DNA from: Tricholoma matsutake
Taxonomy: Eukaryota > Basidiomycota > Agaricomycetes > Agaricales > Tricholomataceae
Assembly (NCBI GenBank): GCA_026075535.2
Contig: AP026538.1
Coordinates: forward strand, 5,952,001-6,016,000
Length of the DNA: 64,000 bases
Direction: 5' to 3'
This document shows positions 33,521 to 44,042 of the stretch, piece by piece. The notes beneath the pieces were generated by a model. The model was not told where the DNA came from. It searched no databases and saw only the letters and a program-made list of their open reading frames with translations. The translations under genes were made by a program, and so were the position numbers. How positions within the stretch are numbered: the first letter of the stretch is position 1; each line of letters opens with the position of its first letter.

Positions 33521-34370
33521 GTCTGCTGTTGCAAGTATCTACTTCCATGTCTGAGTACCTACATGTCCACTGGCAGGTATCTACTCAGGTACTCACTTGC
33601 ACATCCAAGTTGTATGTCCAAGTACTTACTCAAGTACTTACTGGCACCTATTTGAGTACTGACTAGTACTTGCCAGTGCACATCCAAGTACTTAATCAAG
33701 TATCTACTGGAACCTATTCAAGTTTGAGTACTTACTTGTATATCCAAGTACCTACTTGACTGTCCAGGTATCTACTCAGGTACTTACATTCATCCAAGAT
33801 GTATGTCCAAGTACTTACTCAAGTACCTACTTGCACCTATTTGAGTACTTACTTGCATATCCAAATACCTACTTTATATCTGCCTGCATGTTCAGGTATC
33901 TACTCAAGTACTCACTTGCACATCTAAGTACTTACTCAAGTACCTACTGTTACTATATCCAAGTACTTACTCAAGTACCTGCTGGTACCTATTTGAGTAC
34001 TTATTTGTATTTCCAAGTACCTACCAGTGGTTATTTGAGTATTTACTTGTATATCCAAGCAGTGCCTACTAGTATCTATTTGAGTCTTTACTTGTATATC
34101 CAAGTACCTACTTGATATATACTTGTGTGTCCAGGTATCTACTCAAGTACTTACTGGCACATCCAAGTTGTACATTCAAGTACTTACTCAGGTACCTAGT
34201 ACTGGCACCTATTGGAGTACTCACCTGCACATCCTGGTACTTACTCAAGTACCTACTGTTACCTATTTTAGTCCTTACTTGTATATCAAAGTACCTACTT
34301 GATATATACTTGTGTGTCCAGATATCTACTCAAGTACTTACTTGCACATCCAAGTTCTTATACCAAATAA
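33521..34370 (+). repeat. Minisatellite of CAAGTACTTACT-type units
   Basis: Irregular tandem array of CCAAGTACTTACTCAAGTAC and CTACTTGCATATCCAAGTAC words, partly palindromic (AGTACTTACT/AGTAC). Ends abruptly where copia-like coding sequence starts. Translated frames are Y/L/S/T-rich artefacts. Confidence 0.85.
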
Positions 34371-34373
34371 AAA

Positions 34374-36549
34374 TAACCCAAAATTTTTTGAAAGGACAAT
34401 CAAGGGTGTTCTCATTGGATATGAGCCCAAATCCAAGCCTACCGATGCTACAACCGCAATACCCATAAGGTACATAGCTCATACCATGTCCACTTTATTG
34501 AGACCCACAAAGGTCATGAACTGCTAATCCTGGATCCCCCATGATCACATGTCGATCCAACCCCTGAGGATACCACTGCCCCAACCCTTCTCCCTTCCCC
34601 TGATGATGACGAGGAAGAGGATATCAAATACCCTACCCCCATCACACCCCCGGATACCAGACCGCCCCCACAACCTCAACGTCGCTCATCATGCGTACCT
34701 GTACCGACAGAGCGCAATCCTGCTGGTGGACCTGCAAGTACACATACAGAAGCAGCAGTCCAAGAGGCCAGGGAGAGCACAACACATGTCAAGGAGGCAC
34801 ACAGAGCACGCAAGGCTGCCAAACAGAGTGCTGTGACACAGGATAATCATCCCGACACACCCAATTCTGGAAATGATGCCATCATTGATCTCCATCAAGC
34901 ATTCAAGAATCTTGATCTGGGCAATCAGGCACATGAACTTCTTGCCCTGATCTCAGAAATGAGTGCCCTTGAACTGGAATCACTCCAATTTGAGGATGAA
35001 CCATGGACGTGGGATGAAGCAAAGAATTCAGCGGATGCAACACAATGGGAGGTGGGATATAAGAATGAATTGAAGTCCCTAAAGGACATGGGAGTATACA
35101 AACAGGGGAAATGGATCTGAAAGGGGAAACCCGTATTCCATATTAAGCAGGATGAGATGGGCCAGGCGGTCAGATGGAAGGTATGCCTCATCTTTAAAGG
35201 GTTTGAGCAGATCTATGGGAAGGACTACACCAAGACTACCTCACCTACAGCACACATGGAATCTTGGTGAATACTTCTTCATATTGCAGCCTCCTTGGGA
35301 TGGGATGCACAACAAATTGATGTGAAGACAGCATTCCTCTACGGCCTATTACCTGATGACAAGGTACAATATATGTAACAACCCACTGGCTTTGAAGAAC
35401 CCAGGAAAGAGGACTGGGTATGACAGTTACAATGTGGTCTCTATGGGATGAAGCAAAGCAGCCGCATCTGGAACCAAATGCTTAATGCCCAAATGATTGA
35501 ATGGGGTTTCACGCAACTATCTTGTGAGTCCTGTGTATACTACCGTAAAAGCAATTCAGGAATTGTTATTGCAGCAGTCCATGTGGATGACTATTTATCA
35601 ATTGTGGACTCAAAGGACAAGAATGAGCATTTCAAGGACCAGATGCACAAGGTATGGATGATCTCTGAGCTAGGCACCACCCGCTTCATCATGGGCATTG
35701 GCATAACTTGGGACAGGGCGGCGCATACTGTTGCACTCTCACAGACAGCTCTCATAGATAAAATTGTTGAACAATTCAGTCAGAAAGATGCTCATCCAGT
35801 TTCAGCGCCCCTTAAACCAGGGTCCAAACTTTGTCATCTTGACCAGACATCCCCATCCCCCAATGATCGACTACAACTTGCAAAATTACCATATTGATCC
35901 CTTGTTGGGTGCCTTCTATACCTGGCAATTTCCATGTGACCAGACATCTCTCATGCAGTACAACAGCTCTCTCAGTATCTTGATTCCTATTCATTCAAAC
36001 ACTGGGGGGCAGCTATTTGACTTGTTCACTACCTAAAAGGGACAAGAGACCTCAAATTGCACCTTGGGGGTGGACTTCCTATCACACTTCACACATTTAG
36101 CAATTTGGACTGGGCTAACTGTCTTGATACATGCTGTAGTGTTGGCGGATATGTCTGTTCACTCGGATCTGGCACCATTTCCTGGGCCACACACAAGCAG
36201 AAGGTTGTCACTGCCTCCTCCCGTGAGGCAGAATACATTGCGGCATTTGAAACAGCCAAAGAATGTATTTGGTTATGCACTCTACTTGATGCCATTGGAT
36301 ATTGACAAAACCTCCCTACCATTATCTCCTGTGACAACACCGCAACTAAAAACCCTATCCAAGGACCCCCTGCTCCATTCCCATGTCAAACACATTGATA
36401 TCAAATACCATTTCCTGCATGAACACATACAATCCACTGACTTGCACCTCCCTTACATCAACACTCGTGAAAATATAGCCAATATGTTCACAAAAGCTCT
36501 GGATGCTAAACAATTCACTTACCTTTGGAACTTCCTCAGCATGCGCTAG
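34374..36549 (+). pseudogene. Decayed Ty1/copia pol (second family)
   Basis: Starts inside pol: FERTIKGVLIGYEPKSK (34386 onward) is the typical copia segment after integrase. Then RT and RNase H in one frame from 34833: QIDVKTAFLYGLLPDD near 35315, LYGMKQSSRIWNQ near 35440, HVDDYLSIVDS near 35580 (the YVDD box is HVDD), SLVGCLLYLA, WATHKQKVVTASSREAEYI near 36185, and after a frameshift near 36350 HVKHIDIKYHF and ENIANMFTKALD. In-frame stops are TGA at 35118, about 35267, about 35422, 35895 and 36303, and one TAA near 35377; several sit at recalled conserved arginines (for example before SLVG). Gag, protease and most of integrase are missing; the minisatellite abuts the break. Confidence 0.88.
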
Positions 36550-36590
36550 CCTGATTCCATGCAAGGAGGAGTAATCACGGTGAGGAGGAG

Positions 36591-36851
36591 TGTTGAGATT
36601 CACACTGTGATCATACATGATCAGCACATTTGGTGCATGCCCTATCCTTAGCACATCCCTTTGATGTGTGCTCTATTCCTAGTGCATCCCTTTGATGCAC
36701 CCGGACAAATGTCCCATAGACCCCTTTCTCCCATTATCTCTTTGTTCGACTGAGCATATATATAGGTAGTTAGATATTTGGTCACCTCAGTCACTTATAC
36801 AAGTACTGAGGTGAGTATTAGATCATATTTATTACTACAGACCACTCAACA
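36591..36851 (+). repeat. 3' LTR of the decayed copia
   Basis: 261 bp from TGTTGAGATTCACAC to CCACTCAACA, directly after purine-rich GGTGAGGAGGAG. A TATATATAGG box is at about 36757. The 5' LTR is absent. Confidence 0.75.
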
Positions 36852-36856
36852 TGCCT

Positions 36857-36985
36857 TAGTGTACACTTGTGTATTCTAGGTACACTTGTGTATTCTAGGT
36901 ACACTTGTGTATTCTAGGTCCAGTCTTCATTGAATATAGTCACTTATACAAGTACTGAGTGTACACTTGTGTATTCTAGGATTGA
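36857..36985 (+). repeat. Short tandem repeat downstream of the LTR
   Basis: Three to four copies of GTACACTTGTGTATTCTAG, the last after a repeat of LTR-derived CACTTATACAAGTACTGAG. Confidence 0.8.
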
Positions 36986-37015
36986 TTCTCTACAAAAAGT
37001 GTTAAGAAATAGTAT

Positions 37016-37148
37016 GTACATGTATTGTATTTGGCAGAATTTCAATATCTTACCCAGGTATGGAAATGTGCATGTTCAGTGTTTCAAGTGAGATGCCTCC
37101 AAGCCAATCCAGATAAGATATTGAAAATCCATCAAATACAATACATGT
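37016..37148. mobile_element. Palindromic mini-MITE
   Basis: Inverted ends of about 35 bp: TACATGTATTGTATTTG...TTTCAATATCTTA and its near reverse complement, with a centre of about 60 bp. Too small to encode anything. Confidence 0.65.
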
Positions 37149-37744
37149 ATAATCTCAGATAGATGTATACCAGACTCTCACATTGGGATCATAGCAGCTG
37201 GTTGACCAGGGTTAATGAGCACATCTCATCATGCTAATTAGTATTATGTAATACATGTTTCATTGTTTATGGAGTGCTTACTGCACTCTGGACATATTTC
37301 TGAATGCTATTTTGCCCTGATTTTATCCTGATGTTAAAGCTGGTAAGATTTGGCAACTTATGACAGTGAAATTGGAGCTTCCTATAGAATTTTGCAATGA
37401 AGATACCTTTTGAAGGCTTCCTATAGAATCTTAACTAGATATGTTGTTAAACTATTGTGCTGAGCTAGCACTGCAAATACATGAGATTCAATGATGGACT
37501 TAGAAGAATATGATGGGGTAGATGTTGCAAAGTTGATGTAGAATCAACATATTGAGCAGTGACATGTTCAAATTGATGAATTGACTGTACCACCAGCACA
37601 GTGGCATAACTTTTTGAATATGGTGTCATCTCAAGGCCAGTTTCTTACATCCTAAAGTGTGCAAACCATATAATTACCCATTTACTGTCTATTCACATCT
37701 TTAAATTAATTCTCTAACACATGTTGAGGACTGTACTGGATTAT
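37149..37744. other. Unassigned AT-rich spacer
   Basis: A CTTCCTATAGAATTTTGCA/TCTTAACTAG segment is duplicated around 37375-37435; otherwise nothing recognised. Confidence 0.35.
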
Positions 37745-38444
37745 TGTTAAGAACTGAACCTAATTAGAGTTGCATCAGAATCTGGTCAGATTCAGAGGGT
37801 GTTGATGGCAGAAGGAAGTCAGGTTGTAGCAGATTCAGCAGTTGGAGAACAGAAGGAGTGGAAAGGACTTGGTTTCAACTTATAAGAAGTTGCACCCTTC
37901 ACCTCATCTGGTGTCATAACTTCAAGACAAAGGTATCAGAGAGGGGAGTGGGTAAGTGCAGGTAAATGTGGGAAGACAAGTGCGGGTGGACTTAGGTAAG
38001 TTTGGATGGAACTAGAACTTGAGGGTGAGGACTAGAGGTAGAGTTGGAAGGAGTTTGGACTCTTAGAAGGAACAGAAGTAGGAGGAGAATGAGATTGTTG
38101 TCTGTGTTGAGTCTATGTCGATATATGAACTGAGGAATACAAGTGGAAACTAACTAAGCTTAAATAGTGGAATATGAAAGAGAAGCAGGAAGCTGCAGCA
38201 GTGTCTTGACTGCATAGATAAATTACTAGCGGGAGCCATACAGGAGTCTCAGAGTCAAATTTGCAAAATAGATGGCAGCCATGAACACAGTGCAAGACAG
38301 CCTGGTGCACAGCCATGTGGGCAGTGCAAGGTGGCCAGGGAAAGGTGTGGGGAATAGTCAGAAGGTATTGAGTCCTGAGCATGTGGAGAACATAAATGCA
38401 GGAAGACATCAATTTCCAAGCAGGTGAGGATTGGTTATCTTACA
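37745..38444 (-). repeat. Solo LTR, family 2, inverted copy
   Basis: 700 bp from TGTTAAGAAC to GGTTATCTTACA, the reverse of the LTR at 21852. More diverged and without a matching 5-bp flank. Confidence 0.8.
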
Positions 38445-38503
38445 AGGTTGCCATCAAATTAGCCAAATCCTGCATATGTAATGTTACATTTTGTTATGAA
38501 TCT

Positions 38504-39247
38504 ATAGGACATTTGCTTAAGCAACCTAACATCTATATGCATGGCTTGCTTAAGTATAAGTCAGCTTAAGCATGTCTTGCCTGTAATATTGTATGCACAG
38601 TAATAATAACTGCACACCCTGCTTAAGCACCCTGAGCTCATGTCCTGTTTCAACCATCTCCTCCCAGCTCAAGCATCCACCACTCAAGCATCCACCACTC
38701 AAGCACACTAATGTGCTTAAGCACTAAGCACCTTAAGCATCTTAAGCAGTCCATGAGTCAGCTTATAAACATTATTTAAATATAATATAATATTTAATAT
38801 TTGGGACTACTTAATGTGCCTAAGCACTGAGCACCTTAAGCACCTTAAGCATTCCATGAGCTAGCTTATAACAAGCACAGCTTAAGCACTTACTTAAGGT
38901 GCCAAACAACTGACAATAACATAAATATGTCTCTGCTGACACTTCCACCTTTTGAAACCATGATATTATGGCCTCAAATTGCTTCATTCTATATTATGTG
39001 GACTTCTGTGGTGCAGGCAGTGGCAGCATAACCAGTGTTTAGCATAATGTGGTGAACTTTCAACTTTGAACACCTGACTAAGTTGATGAACTAAATTGAT
39101 GCCTAAGTCTGAGTTGGATTCAAAGTTTATGTGGATTAAGCATTGTTCAAACAGCTTAATGAGCTTCAGGAGATACAGTGCTTGAGCTGACTGATACTTA
39201 AGCAAGTCTGGCATCTAGATGGCAGGTTGCTTAAGCAAATGTCCTAT
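38504..39247. mobile_element. GCTTAAGC-rich MITE
   Basis: Perfect inverted ends ATAGGACATTTGCTTAAGC(AACCT), 24 bp. The interior is filled with CTTAAGCA words, many in palindromic pairs, plus an AT-rich TATTTAAATATAATAT core near 38775. No open frame. Probably a non-autonomous DNA element; a TA duplication is possible at the ends. Confidence 0.75.
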
Positions 39248-39599
39248 GGTTGCTGTTTTGTTTGCAGGCATTGCCCACCACCACACCGAGCTCAACCTCC
39301 CCAGATAGTGTTCAAGGGTCCAGTCCATAAGACCAGAAAAAGACTGGACCCTTAACCAAACTTAACTGTAAGAGACTGAACTGTCGGTCTCGGTTCACCC
39401 CATATTTGGGTCAGTTCAGTTGTCAGTTGATCACTTTTGTAAACTCACAAAAACTGATGTAAGACCAGTTGAAACTGGTCTTAACCAGTCTTTTAGACAT
39501 GTTTATACCACTAGATATATAGTATAAGTTGGTACAAAATACAGGAATAAAAGTATATGCTATGACTATTTATAGTATATGTACATAAATTAGAACAAG

Positions 39600-40344
39600 C
39601 CTGGGGGAAAAGGAGTCATTTGGGTGGGTACTTATATACCATGTGGTCATGTTTGTGCTCCCAAAAACAAAGTGGCACCATTTGCCAAATGACTTCCCAT
39701 GTCTACCACCACAACATCAATCACACTGCATCACCACCCTGGTCTGCAACCATGACCACGCAAACCAATGAACACAAAGTAGGGGGCCCAAACGATCCTA
39801 GTTTATCGTTTGGGCCCCCTAGGATATGTTTTTATAGTTTATTTCTTCTTTCTTTTACTAACTACCTGTCTTACTTCATTTTTAGGTTTTTGCATCTTGA
39901 TAATGACACTGGCACCACACCACCTGCAAAGTGGGCCCAAATGATGCTCATCGCTGTTTGGGCCTCATGGTATGTTTTTTTACATCTGATTTATTTCTTT
40001 TACTAACTTACTTTTGATAAAGACAGCTCCCACATAACAACAGACACACCCATGCCCTCTCCTTCCCCTCCTCATGCCCTATGCCACCATTGCAAGCATC
40101 TGCTCACAGGGCAGTAACAGGTTCTGTTCTTACACGGCAATGGCCAGCAAGCACCACCCTCCCACCAGCAATGTTGGCTGCCACCACTGCCACATCACAA
40201 GCACCACCAACCAGCCTATGAGCCACTGCTCGTAGGGGGAATTAGAGGTGCTGACGATGATGGTAGCCATGAATGGGGGACAACGAACAGCTAGGACAGC
40301 AAACTGCAGGTATGGCTGTGACAACAAACAGCCGCGACAATGAA
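39600..40344 (+). other. Structured cassette inside copy C
   Basis: Block CTCCCAAAAACAAAGTGG shared with copy A, hairpin GGGCCCAAACGA-(loop)-TCGTTTGGGCCC at 39785, intron-like TTTTACTAAC...TTTTTAGG at 39860-39887, a second weaker hairpin at 39937-39965, and two hairpin modules. Confidence 0.6.
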
Positions 40345-41702
40345 TAGTGTTTAAAGGTCCGGTCCTAAAAACTGGAAAAAGACCGAAACTGAACCGAACT
40401 TAACCGAAGTTCGGTTCGTCAGGTGGCTATTTATAGGACCGGTCTTTTGCAGTCCAGTTGCCAGTCTTTCACTTTGAAAGATATCATTGAACCGATAAAA
40501 ACCGATAAAAACCGGTTGCAACCGGTTTATATGTCACGTGAACTATACACCCTGATTCCCACACATAATGACTTCAATTTCGCCCCCTGGACCATCAAAA
40601 ATGGTTGAGAACTGAGAGAGATATCACCAATTACATTTTGCACAAGAATTTTGTCGTGATTAAAATAACTTTGATTGTACTGCTTATACCTTGTGTTACA
40701 AAAATGTTGGGTACAATCAGACACTATCCAATACATAAAAATAACACACATAAACATCTGTACCATGTATCTTTGATTAATTTAACACCCCTGACAAGCT
40801 GCAACTACATACTACAACTACAACCTACAACCTACAACCTACAACATGTAATACAATGTACTTTTGTTTTGGTCATATCTCAGTCAAATCTTGATGAAGT
40901 CTCTTAAAAATTAAACTGATCACCAGGGAATTACAATATCCAACTCCCTAAGTAACAGTTAAACTGTCTGGGTCCGGGGTAATAGTTGCCGAGAAACATA
41001 TGGGCTATATTGGTACAACAAAGTTTACAACAAAAAGTCGGTTTGGACTGGTTTTCGTCAGTCCTATGCGGTCCAGTTGGGGTCCATCAATATCTGGGTC
41101 GGTCCTGGACCAGTTGCGGTTGTGGTTGCCCCATTTAGACATCACACAAGAGGCAGAGCAATATATTACCCTGGAGAATATGTTGGGAATAATAGGGAAA
41201 AAAGACACTTTTTCCCTAGGGAAAAATAAAAGGAACCATCAGTAAAAAAATGTTGTTTTTCCCATACTTTTCTCTTTGCTCTTGCTCAGCAAAAATAACT
41301 CATCCGTTTGTGAGAGAAAATCAGGTAAAAATGGAGGGGAAATATATCTTTTTTTCCACATTTTCTCTATATCTGGTGAAAATAACATTTTTTCTCCTGA
41401 CTTCCACAATTTTTTCACCTAGAAACAGATTAGTTATTTTTCCACAGAGAAAAAACTGGGAATATGTGGAAAAATGACCTTTTTCCCCCTAATGTTCACA
41501 AATTTTTCTCCTGGAAACAGATTAGTTGTTTTCCTGCAGCAACCAAAAGAACAAAGTGTGGGAAAATGACATATTGTTACTGATGGTTCCTTTTATTTTT
41601 TCCCAGTGAAAAAGTGTCTTTTTCTCCCATTATTCCCAACATTTTCTCCAGGGTAATATATTGCTCTGCCTCTTGTGTCAAAAACCGGACCTTAAAACAC
41701 TA
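40345..41702. mobile_element. TAGTGTTT-terminal TIR element, copy D, nested in C
   Basis: Ends TAGTGTTTAAAGGTCCGGTC and GGACCTTAAAACACTA. Left flank ACAATGAA (40337-40344); the matching GCAATGAA (7 of 8) lies at 42365-42372, displaced by a MITE that entered the terminal TA of this element. Contains the CACTA-like MITE at 41145. Confidence 0.85.
41145..41677. mobile_element. Foldback MITE with 3-bp duplication TCA, nested in D
   Basis: Inverted ends CACAAGAGGCAGAGCAATAT; arms of about 110 bp; target duplication TCA (41142-41144, 41678-41680). Excision restores GACATCAAAAACCGG, matching the corresponding place in copies A, B and C. CAC-initial ends with a 3-bp duplication suggest a CACTA/EnSpm-like relation. 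Confidence 0.8.
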
Positions 41703-42362
41703 AGGTAGGGCTCATTCACATCCAACCACATCACATGGTTGAGGAGTGACAAATTGTGACAAATGACCTTTCTCTAATTACTGTTTCCTGTAAGTATTTC
41801 TCTCAAATGTAAAACCTAAAACCATTGCAGAATTGTGTTCCAAAGAGGTTCTAGGTGCTCGATCATTTAATTTTCAAAGAGGTGGGAAGTTATTGGGTTT
41901 AGATCAATCATATACCCATTTTTAGCAATACCTGTAAATCACTCATTGCAACTCTAATAACTTTCCTCCTCCATCAAAACTGAGTGATCAAGCACCTAGA
42001 ACTTCTTCATAAAACAATTTTTTATTGACTTTAGGTTTTACATTTGAGAGAAACTCTTATGGGAAGTAGTAATTAGAGAAGTGGTAATTTGTGACAGCTT
42101 GTTACTCTTCAACCATGTGATGTGGTTGGATGTGAATGAGCCCTACCTTAAATCACTCGTTACAACTCTAATAACTTTCCTCCTCCATTAAAACTGAGTG
42201 ATCAAGCACCTAGAGCTTCTTCATAAAACAATTTTTTATTGACTTTAGGTTTTACATTTGAGAGAAACTCTTATGGGAAGTAGTAATTAGAGAAGTAGTA
42301 ATTTGTGACAGCTTGTTACTCTTCAACCATGTGATGTGGTTGGATGTGAATGAGCCCTACCT
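41703..42362. mobile_element. MITE with TA duplication inserted in the terminus of D
   Basis: Ends AGGTAGGGCTCATTCACATC and its reverse complement, flanked by TA (41701-41702, 42363-42364). The right half is tandemly duplicated: a unit of about 213 bp ending GAGCCCTACCTTA occurs twice (to about 42150 and to 42364). The AGGTAG start is shared with the MITE in KDZ copy 1. Confidence 0.85.
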
Positions 42363-42462
42363 TAGCAATGAACAACCATGACAACAAACAGCCGCAACAA
42401 CAAACAGCTGCACCAACAAACAGCCATGCCAACAAATGCCAGGGAGGATGAATGATGGGGAG

Positions 42463-43121
42463 TGTTAAGGGTGAAGCCTCAACCACTCGATCTAGTCGAT
42501 GTTGTTCGACGAGGTGCTTCCTCGATGAGTCGTTCGGCACTAGTCTTACTCAGAGTGTCCGATGTAAGATGGGTAGTGCACTCTAGCAGGGCTTCTGCAT
42601 AGAGTCGTTCAGGTTCACACACTAAGGGGCTTCCTTAGTGGTTTTGAGTAAGTTCGCGAGTTGCAAGTTAAGGCTGTTAATTGCCTAGATCTAAACTAAG
42701 GACATCCCTACTATGAGTTGCAGTACTTATACTACAAGGGAGGTCCTTATCATCCAATTGGAAAGATAGATGTGTATCAAGTAAGAATAGAAACAATAGG
42801 CCTCATGCCTTGCATGAGGCATCTGATGTCATGGAGTGCTGTGGTGCAGCATGTCAGGAAACAATAAGAGATAAGCCTCATGTCAAGAAGCTGTTGTATC
42901 ACAGCATATGTGGGAGTGGGTTCGGGTGCATGGAGTCACCATGCGTCAAGGGTGCCTTCCACAGGAAGGGGATTGAATGCATGCAGTCGGCATGCATCGT
43001 GCGTGTGTCTGGTGTCAAGGACATGCCCTAGGCATGAATCATGGAGTGCCTCCTGTCTGGAGGGGATTGTCGGGTCGGTCGGGTCAGTCGGGTTCCATGA
43101 GTTACAAGGAAAATTGTAACA
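42463..43121 (-). repeat. 3' LTR of gypsy (left in window)
   Basis: 659 bp. Relative to the other LTR it lacks about 69 bp near 42890; the missing part lies between two CCTCATG words, as in slippage or recombination between short direct repeats. Confidence 0.95.
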
Positions 43122-43134
43122 TTACCCTCCCACT
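43122..43134 (-). promoter_or_regulatory. Polypurine tract of gypsy
   Basis: On the minus strand AGTGGGAGGGTAA directly precedes the 3' LTR. Confidence 0.7.
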
Positions 43135-44042
43135 ATGGTCGAAAGTTCCACACTTCGACCTAAATCTTCGTCTCTCCTTCATGGTCTGATTGGGCGTGGT
43201 CTGGTTATGTGGGTAGGTCGGGGTCAAGGGGTACAATGGAGGAATTGTTCATGTCCAAGCTTGGACTGTGATCGGGTTCTTTTCGTTTTATACTGCTTTT
43301 AGCAGTGGTGTCAAAGAGTCAGTGGTGTCGTCGGAAGGGGGAGGGGTGTGTAGGGTTTGCGCAGTATCAAGGGTAATCACTGTAGTTTTATATCTTTGTG
43401 GATGATCGCTAGTTTAACGTCTTTGCAGACGATTGGTAGTTTAACGTCTTTGCGGACGATCAGTTCGCACCTAGTTGTGCTCAGTAGTCTAGGGTGTCGG
43501 TGTATGGGGGTGTTGGCTGGAATGCAGCAATGTCCCCAGTTCTCCATGTCGTCCAAATAAGAGCTGCCTTGCCAGCTCGAATCCGCTTTCTTTGTCATAG
43601 TGGGTGTTCCACTGAAGGTCATTCCACAGTAGTGGGCCAATCCCTGCTAGTGGTCTCCTGCCTGGGGTCAGACCATCGCGGTCGACAACAAATTGTTCAG
43701 GGAGATAGTCTCCACCATCTAACTCTTCTTCAAAGCACCACTCCTCAAATTGTGCTTTTACCCAGGTCAAGTCCATTTTCGTGCTCCTTCGCGCATAGAG
43801 GCAGCATGTTGGGCAAGTCGAGGATATTCTCTTTATCCAGTCGTCTCTGTTTATCCAGAATGTGATTCCGTGTGGGCATTCCCAAGAGGGTTGCCCCAGC
43901 AGTCTGTTCGTTCTTGGTGACTGGTCAATGACTCGTCGTCCAGTTGCCATGTTCTTCTCATATTCGTTCTTTATCGAAAGGGGGGTGGGGGTGGGAGTGA
44001 ACGTGAAGGGCATCAATGTTCAGTGGGTCAATCGTCATTTAG
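43135..44042 (-). other. Gypsy 3' untranslated region
   Basis: Lies between the end of the Pol frame (TAA near 44042) and the polypurine tract. A minus-strand open stretch (43489-44016) is present but I recognise nothing in it; it includes a run of three TTTGCxGACGAT repeats at 43420-43465. It may be a small extra frame or decayed Pol 3' sequence. Confidence 0.45.
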
